Source: Telluribacter sp035998675 (GTDB lineage Bacteria > Bacteroidota > Bacteroidia > Cytophagales > Spirosomataceae). Taken from it: a stretch of 64,000 nt of DNA. This document shows, piece after piece, positions 60,279 through 64,000 of this stretch. The notes beneath the pieces were generated by a model, which was not told the origin of the DNA, made no database searches, and saw nothing but the letters and a program-made list of their open reading frames with translations. Within the stretch, counting starts at the first letter, position 1. Each line of letters opens with the position of its first letter. The stretch is taken from assembly GCF_035998675.1 (NCBI RefSeq), contig NZ_DASYHI010000014.1, forward strand, positions 165,067 through 229,066, written 5' to 3'. The translations under genes and the position numbers were made by a program.

Positions 60279-61682
60279 TTATATATCTATCCTCCCTACC
60301 ATTTCTTCCGGCTTTACCCACTCATCAAACTCTTCGGGTGTCAGGTACCCCAGCGCCACGGCGGTTTCTTTCAGGGTGGAGCCGTTTTTGTGGGCGGTCT
60401 GGGCTATTTCGGCCGCTTTGTAGTACCCTATTTTGGTGTTCAGGGCGGTAACCAGCATCAGCGAGTTATTTACGTGCTTGCGGATATTGTCCTGCAGAGG
60501 CTCAATACCTACAGCGCAGCGGTCATTGAACGACACGCACACATCCCCAATCAGGCGGGCCGAGTGCAGGAAGTTGTAGGCCATCAGGGGCTTGAATACA
60601 TTCAGTTCAAAGTGGCCGTTGGCACCCCCGATATTAATGGCAACATCGTTACCCAGTACCTGAGCCGCTACCATGGTCATGGCTTCACTCTGGGTGGGGT
60701 TTACTTTTCCGGGCATAATAGAACTTCCGGGCTCATTGTCGGGAATGTAGATTTCTCCGATTCCCGAGCGTGGTCCCGACGACAGCATCCGGATATCATT
60801 ACCAATCTTCATCAGGCTTACGGCTACGGTTTTCAAGGCCCCGTGGGCTTCCACAATAGCGTCGTGAGCGGCCAGGGCCTCAAACTTATTCTCCGCCGTT
60901 ACAAAAGGCAGCCCCGTCAGGTCTGCAATGTGGCGGGCTACGTTTTCTGAGTACCCTTCGGGCGTATTGATACCTGTACCTACCGCGGTACCACCCAGCG
61001 CCAGTTCCGACAGGTGCGCCAGCGTGTTATTAATAGCACGTAGGCCGTGGTCGAGTTGCGACACGTAGCCCGAAAACTCCTGTCCCAGGGTAAGTGGCGT
61101 GGCGTCCATAAAGTGGGTACGGCCAATCTTTACCACATTTTTAAATTCCTGAGCTTTGGCTTTCAGGGTATCGCGCAGTTTGGTAATACCCGGAATAGTT
61201 ACTTCCATCAGTATTTTATAAGCCGCAATGTGCATGGCCGTCGGGTAGGTGTCATTGGACGACTGCGACTTGTTTACGTCGTCGTTGGGGTGCAGAAACT
61301 TCTGCTTGTCACCCAGTTCGCCGCCCTGAAGTACGTGGCCCCGGTAGGCAATTACCTCATTGGTATTCATATTTGACTGGGTACCCGAGCCCGTTTGCCA
61401 TACTACCAGCGGAAACTGGTCGTCGAGTTTACCTTCCAGTATTTCGTCACACACCCGCCCAATCAGATCCGACTTTTCCTTGGGTAGCGTACCTGCTTCA
61501 TAATTGGTAATAGCGGCGGCCTTTTTCAGGTAAGCAAATGCCTTGATAATCTCCTTCGGCATTTTATTAATATCCTGCGCAATCGGGAAGTTCTGAATTG
61601 ATCGCTGCGTCTGGGCCCCCCAGTACACATGAGCCGGTACCTGTACCTCACCCATGGTATCTTTTTCTATACGGTATTCCAT
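60279..61682 (-). CDS. fumC: Class II fumarate hydratase
   Basis: 467 residues from the ATG at 61680-61682 (MEYRIEKDTMGEVQVPAHVY); an earlier ATG at 61712 would add ten residues without family character. FumC interconverts fumarate and malate in the TCA cycle. Signatures: VWQTGSGTQSNMNTNEVIAY, HPNDDVNKSQSSNDTYPTAM, KIGRTHFMDATPLTLGQEFS, and GSSIMPGKVNPTQSEAMTMV, the fumarate lyase motif. Length and motifs are those of the oxygen-stable tetramer. Confidence 0.96.
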   Translation of the reverse strand: MEYRIEKDTMGEVQVPAHVYWGAQTQRSIQNFPIAQDINKMPKEIIKAFAYLKKAAAITNYEAGTLPKEKSDLIGRVCDEILEGKLDDQFPLVVWQTGSGTQSNMNTNEVIAYRGHVLQGGELGDKQKFLHPNDDVNKSQSSNDTYPTAMHIAAYKILMEVTIPGITKLRDTLKAKAQEFKNVVKIGRTHFMDATPLTLGQEFSGYVSQLDHGLRAINNTLAHLSELALGGTAVGTGINTPEGYSENVARHIADLTGLPFVTAENKFEALAAHDAIVEAHGALKTVAVSLMKIGNDIRMLSSGPRSGIGEIYIPDNEPGSSIMPGKVNPTQSEAMTMVAAQVLGNDVAINIGGANGHFELNVFKPLMAYNFLHSARLIGDVCVSFNDRCAVGIEPLQDNIRKHVNNSLMLVTALNTKIGYYKAAEIAQTAHKNGSTLKETAVALGYLTPEEFDEWVKPEEMVGRIDI

Positions 61683-61904
61683 TGGTAGTAAAGTAAAATG
61701 TGAAGAATTCAAATTGAGTGGGTAAAATTAGGGCAGGCGGGGGAGTTTTGGTATTTTTTCCGGATAAATGTTTATTGTAGCCAAGCAGATTTGGTTCTAC
61801 CCGTTACTTCATCCTTTTTTGCATCCTTAAATATGGTTTTAAATCTGAACACGGCGGTCCAACAGATGGTAGTTGTCGTAGGTATCCAAAAATGGATTGT
61901 ATAA

Positions 61905-63005
61905 ATGATTAAATTCTACCGGCTCCTGGTAATGCTGGCTCTTCCACTTTCTGTTTTGGGAGCCCAACTGGACAGCTTAAAACAGGAAAGGTCAAAATTC
62001 CTGCGCGATAAGACTATAGTACCCGTACCGGTTGTATTCCGGCTTCCCGAAACCGGCTTCGGGGCCGGTGCCGTAGTAGCTTCTACTTTTTCCTTCGCCC
62101 GGGATTCAGTCGGTGCCAAGCCTTCTCAACTGTCTTTCGGGGTTACGTATACGCAAAAGAAGCAGGTACTTATTTTTCTGCCCTTTACTATCTTTTATGA
62201 TAACAACCGGTACTATTTCAGTGGGGACAATGGCTGGTATAAATACAACTACTTTTACTTTGGAATAGGTGAAAACCGGGTGCCGGAAGAAATATTCGAT
62301 GTTCAGTACCCGCGCATCCGACTGCTGGCTTCCCGGCTTGTCGCCCGCAATACCTACCTGGGGCTGCGGTACCAGTACGAGGGTTATAACGTAACGGGCA
62401 CCCGACCGGGTGGCGAACTGGCTTCCGGTCAAATTGAGGGAAGTGATTTTAGTCGTACCTCGGGACTGGGGGTATCCCTGCTACGGGATACGCGTGACAT
62501 GGTGTTCTATCCGCGCCGGGGTATATTCGGAGAAGTATATGTACTGCCTACTTCCAGGATTTTTGGGGCCGACCGGAATTTTACCCGCCTGTACCTGGAC
62601 CTTTCCCATTATCAGTCGCTCGGTAAAAAGGTAGTTCTGGCTACTAATTACGTAGCGAGCGCAACCGTTGGTGACCGGATCCCTTTCAGCCAGTTATCGT
62701 TTTTAGGAGGACAAAAGAAAATGCGGGGAATCTACGAAGGCTACTTCCGCGACAAAAACGCCCTGATTGGACAAGCCGAAGCCCGCTGGGAAGTGTGGCG
62801 GTTTATAGGACTGGTAGGTTTTGGGGCGGTTGGCTTTCTGGGAGATGAAAAAGACTTCGTACGGCTCGGCAAGCCTAAGTACACCTATGGAGTGGGCCTG
62901 CGCCTGACGGCACAGAAGAAAAACCACCTTAATATAAGGATAGACTACGGTATGTCGCCGTATGGTTCCGGCAACTTTTACGCCACTATTGGTGAAGCTT
63001 TCTAA
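61905..63005 (+). CDS. BamA/TamA-like outer-membrane barrel protein
   Basis: 366 residues with a signal peptide (LLVMLALPLSVLGA). The mature chain looks like the surface-antigen (Bac_surface_Ag) barrel without POTRA domains: VPVPVVFRLPETGFGAGAVV, GLGVSLLRDTRDMVFYPRRG, and QLSFLGGQKKMRGIYEGYFR correspond to the barrel strands and the conserved RGY/RGI loop motif. It ends in strands such as KNHLNIRIDYGMSPYGSGNF. Function unknown; such small barrels occur widely in Bacteroidota. It is the last gene before the rRNA operon. Confidence 0.85.
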   Translation: MIKFYRLLVMLALPLSVLGAQLDSLKQERSKFLRDKTIVPVPVVFRLPETGFGAGAVVASTFSFARDSVGAKPSQLSFGVTYTQKKQVLIFLPFTIFYDNNRYYFSGDNGWYKYNYFYFGIGENRVPEEIFDVQYPRIRLLASRLVARNTYLGLRYQYEGYNVTGTRPGGELASGQIEGSDFSRTSGLGVSLLRDTRDMVFYPRRGIFGEVYVLPTSRIFGADRNFTRLYLDLSHYQSLGKKVVLATNYVASATVGDRIPFSQLSFLGGQKKMRGIYEGYFRDKNALIGQAEARWEVWRFIGLVGFGAVGFLGDEKDFVRLGKPKYTYGVGLRLTAQKKNHLNIRIDYGMSPYGSGNFYATIGEAF

Positions 63006-63161
63006 AACAATGTAAAGCGTCATCTTGTGAATGCAATACATCACTTCCTGTACCTATAATATATAGGATAAATATTACATGAAGTTTCAGTAGGTCATCG
63101 AACTAAATCCTGAGCTGGTAACGTTACTCTTCTGTATACAACAAAGGCCCTTTCTTCTTAG

Positions 63162-63199
63162 TAGCGGGGGCCTTTGCCATGACAGAAAAGCCCCCGCTA
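63162..63199. terminator. Hairpin after the barrel gene
   Basis: A 10-bp stem TAGCGGGGGC / GCCCCCGCTA with an 18-nt loop, followed by an A/T stretch on the plus strand. A second, alternative stem (AAAGGCCC / GGGGCCTTT, 63143-63175) overlaps it. A terminator function for the barrel gene is likely, not certain. Confidence 0.55.
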
Positions 63200-63329
63200 A
63201 AAAATTTTTAGGGGCCGGCACTCCGGGGCGGATGACCTGCTGTTGTTTTTCAGGCTCGGTCTTGGCAAATTAAGTAGAAGCTTCTCAGCCGCTTAGCCAG
63301 AAGCTAAAAAAATAGTTGTCAAAACCCTT

Positions 63330-63361
63330 GCAGAAAGGGTAGTTGATCTACTACCTTTGCC
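63330..63361 (+). promoter_or_regulatory. rRNA operon promoter, distal
   Basis: TTG at 63330-63332, 21-nt spacer, TACCTTTG at 63354-63361 (exact TAnnTTTG), followed by CCCTTCCC, as seen before Bacteroidota stable RNA genes. Confidence 0.7.
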
Positions 63362-63633
63362 CTTCCCAACCACGGGAAAAGCAGCCCCGGCAGACGGCCG
63401 GGCAAGGGCCCCGGCGCCAGCAGGTAGTGAAGCAGAAAAGTTCTTCCTTGGGAGGAACTAATAAGAGCAGCCCCGGCGTTAAGACTAAGCGCCCGATCAG
63501 GTAAAGCGACCTTTCTTAGGTCCCACTTCCCCCAAAGAGAGAGCAGGAGGCGTCTGAAAAAATCCAAACAGCAGAAAGGATACCGCCCCGGCAGCGGAGA
63601 GAAAAAGCTCCGAAAATATTTTGGGCTGCTTGT

Positions 63634-63664
63634 TTGGAAATAAAGAAAGCAGCGGCTACTTTTG
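63634..63664 (+). promoter_or_regulatory. rRNA operon promoter, proximal
   Basis: TTG at 63634-63636, 20-nt spacer, TACTTTTG at 63657-63664 (exact TAnnTTTG), followed by CACTCCC. It is about 245 bp upstream of mature 16S. Confidence 0.75.
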
Positions 63665-63790
63665 CACTCCCATTCGGAAACAAGAGCTGGAAAGCCTGCA
63701 AGAGAAGGGCAGACAGAATACAAAAAATAGGCGGGTAAGACAGACGGTCTGACCACAAGTTCAAGAAAGGGGAGACCCTTTGGCGAGCAA

Positions 63791-63800
63791 CGTTCTTTGG
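63791..63800 (+). promoter_or_regulatory. boxA-like antitermination element
   Basis: CGTTCTTTGG resembles the boxA consensus TGYTCTTTRA and lies between the proximal promoter and 16S, the expected place for an rRNA antitermination signal. Confidence 0.45.
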
Positions 63801-63909
63801 CTTAGTGAGAAAAGAGCTTATTAAAAAAAGCAAGCAGCGTTTGACAGTACAAAAAGTTGACTGTTGTGGAGCTGATTTATCAGCTTGCAGCAGTTGTTTA
63901 TAATTATTT

Positions 63910-64000
<91 letters not shown>

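Larger units (their letters stand above)
63006..63909 (+). other. Leader and promoter region of an rRNA operon
   Basis: About 900 bp without a convincing protein gene, containing a GC-rich hairpin zone, two consensus promoters (63330-63361 and 63634-63664) and a boxA-like element. The word GCAGCCCCGGC occurs twice (near 63380 and 63466) and CCCCGGC a third time near 63586. A short hairpin AGCTGA/TCAGCT sits at 63870-63885. A long minus-strand frame here is treated as noise. Confidence 0.8.

Noticed and set aside
59992..60321. N-terminal extension of the amidohydrolase frame
   Set aside because: It would place the clear signal peptide at residue 111 and overlap fumC.
63319..63756. Minus-strand frame in the rRNA leader
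   Set aside because: Covers two consensus promoters and hairpins; composition is not protein-like.

Overview
The window comes from a Bacteroidota chromosome, most likely order Cytophagales. The basis is an Oar-like TonB receptor, DUF4494, DUF4136 and DUF2007 proteins, a LytS/LytTR pair, Bacteroidota-type promoters (TTG, about 20 nt, TAnnTTTG), almost no Shine-Dalgarno sequences before native genes, and the first 91 bases of a 16S rRNA of Bacteroidota type at the right edge. GC looks close to 50 % by eye, and the word GTAC is unusually frequent in native genes.

Layout. 0-8.6 kb: a NUMOD4 protein cut by the window edge, a CoA-binding protein, then a mainly minus-strand run of housekeeping genes (fabH, purS, pssA, a metallo-beta-lactamase hydrolase, a lipoprotein, an RsmI-like methylase), two tandem cysteine-rich lipoproteins, an esterase and selD. 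9-23 kb: an Oar-like TonB receptor, a patatin, a polyprenyl synthase, a CrtW-type carotenoid ketolase, a PafA-type phosphatase preceded by the deleted remnant of a second copy, the NfeD/SPFH pair, an acyl-CoA dehydrogenase, and the UDP-glucose dehydrogenase / UDP-glucuronate decarboxylase pair that makes UDP-xylose. 23-33.5 kb: pyrH and frr, here separated by an AT-rich two-gene cassette (AAA ATPase plus a small PD-(D/E)XK-like protein), then a biotin carrier protein, an EamA transporter, dusB, a CPBP protease, cdsA and lpxH. 33.6-49.5 kb: a secreted M43-type metalloprotease with a dockerin-like tail, a second secreted protein, periplasmic enzymes (PQQ-type sugar dehydrogenase, MsrA, a gluconate-dehydrogenase-like GMC pair, YceI), an outer-membrane receptor and a divergent LytS/LytTR two-component system. 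49.5-64 kb: a beta-propeller protein, a HigBA-type toxin-antitoxin pair between two related hairpins, a second sugar dehydrogenase, an aldo/keto reductase, an acid-sugar catabolic block (NAD epimerase-like protein, PdxA2, DUF1537 kinase, KdgT permease), an amidohydrolase, fumC, an outer-membrane barrel, and the 0.9 kb promoter/leader region of an rRNA operon.

Two segments look acquired. The pyrH-frr cassette (24.4-26.25 kb) is much more AT-rich than its surroundings and resembles compact ATPase-nuclease defence modules; it is the best candidate for an undescribed system. The acid-sugar block (55.28-58.58 kb) carries strong Shine-Dalgarno sequences unlike the rest of the window and lacks the GTAC enrichment, which points to transfer from an SD-using lineage such as Firmicutes. 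All functions are inferred from motifs and remembered family features; no database search was run.
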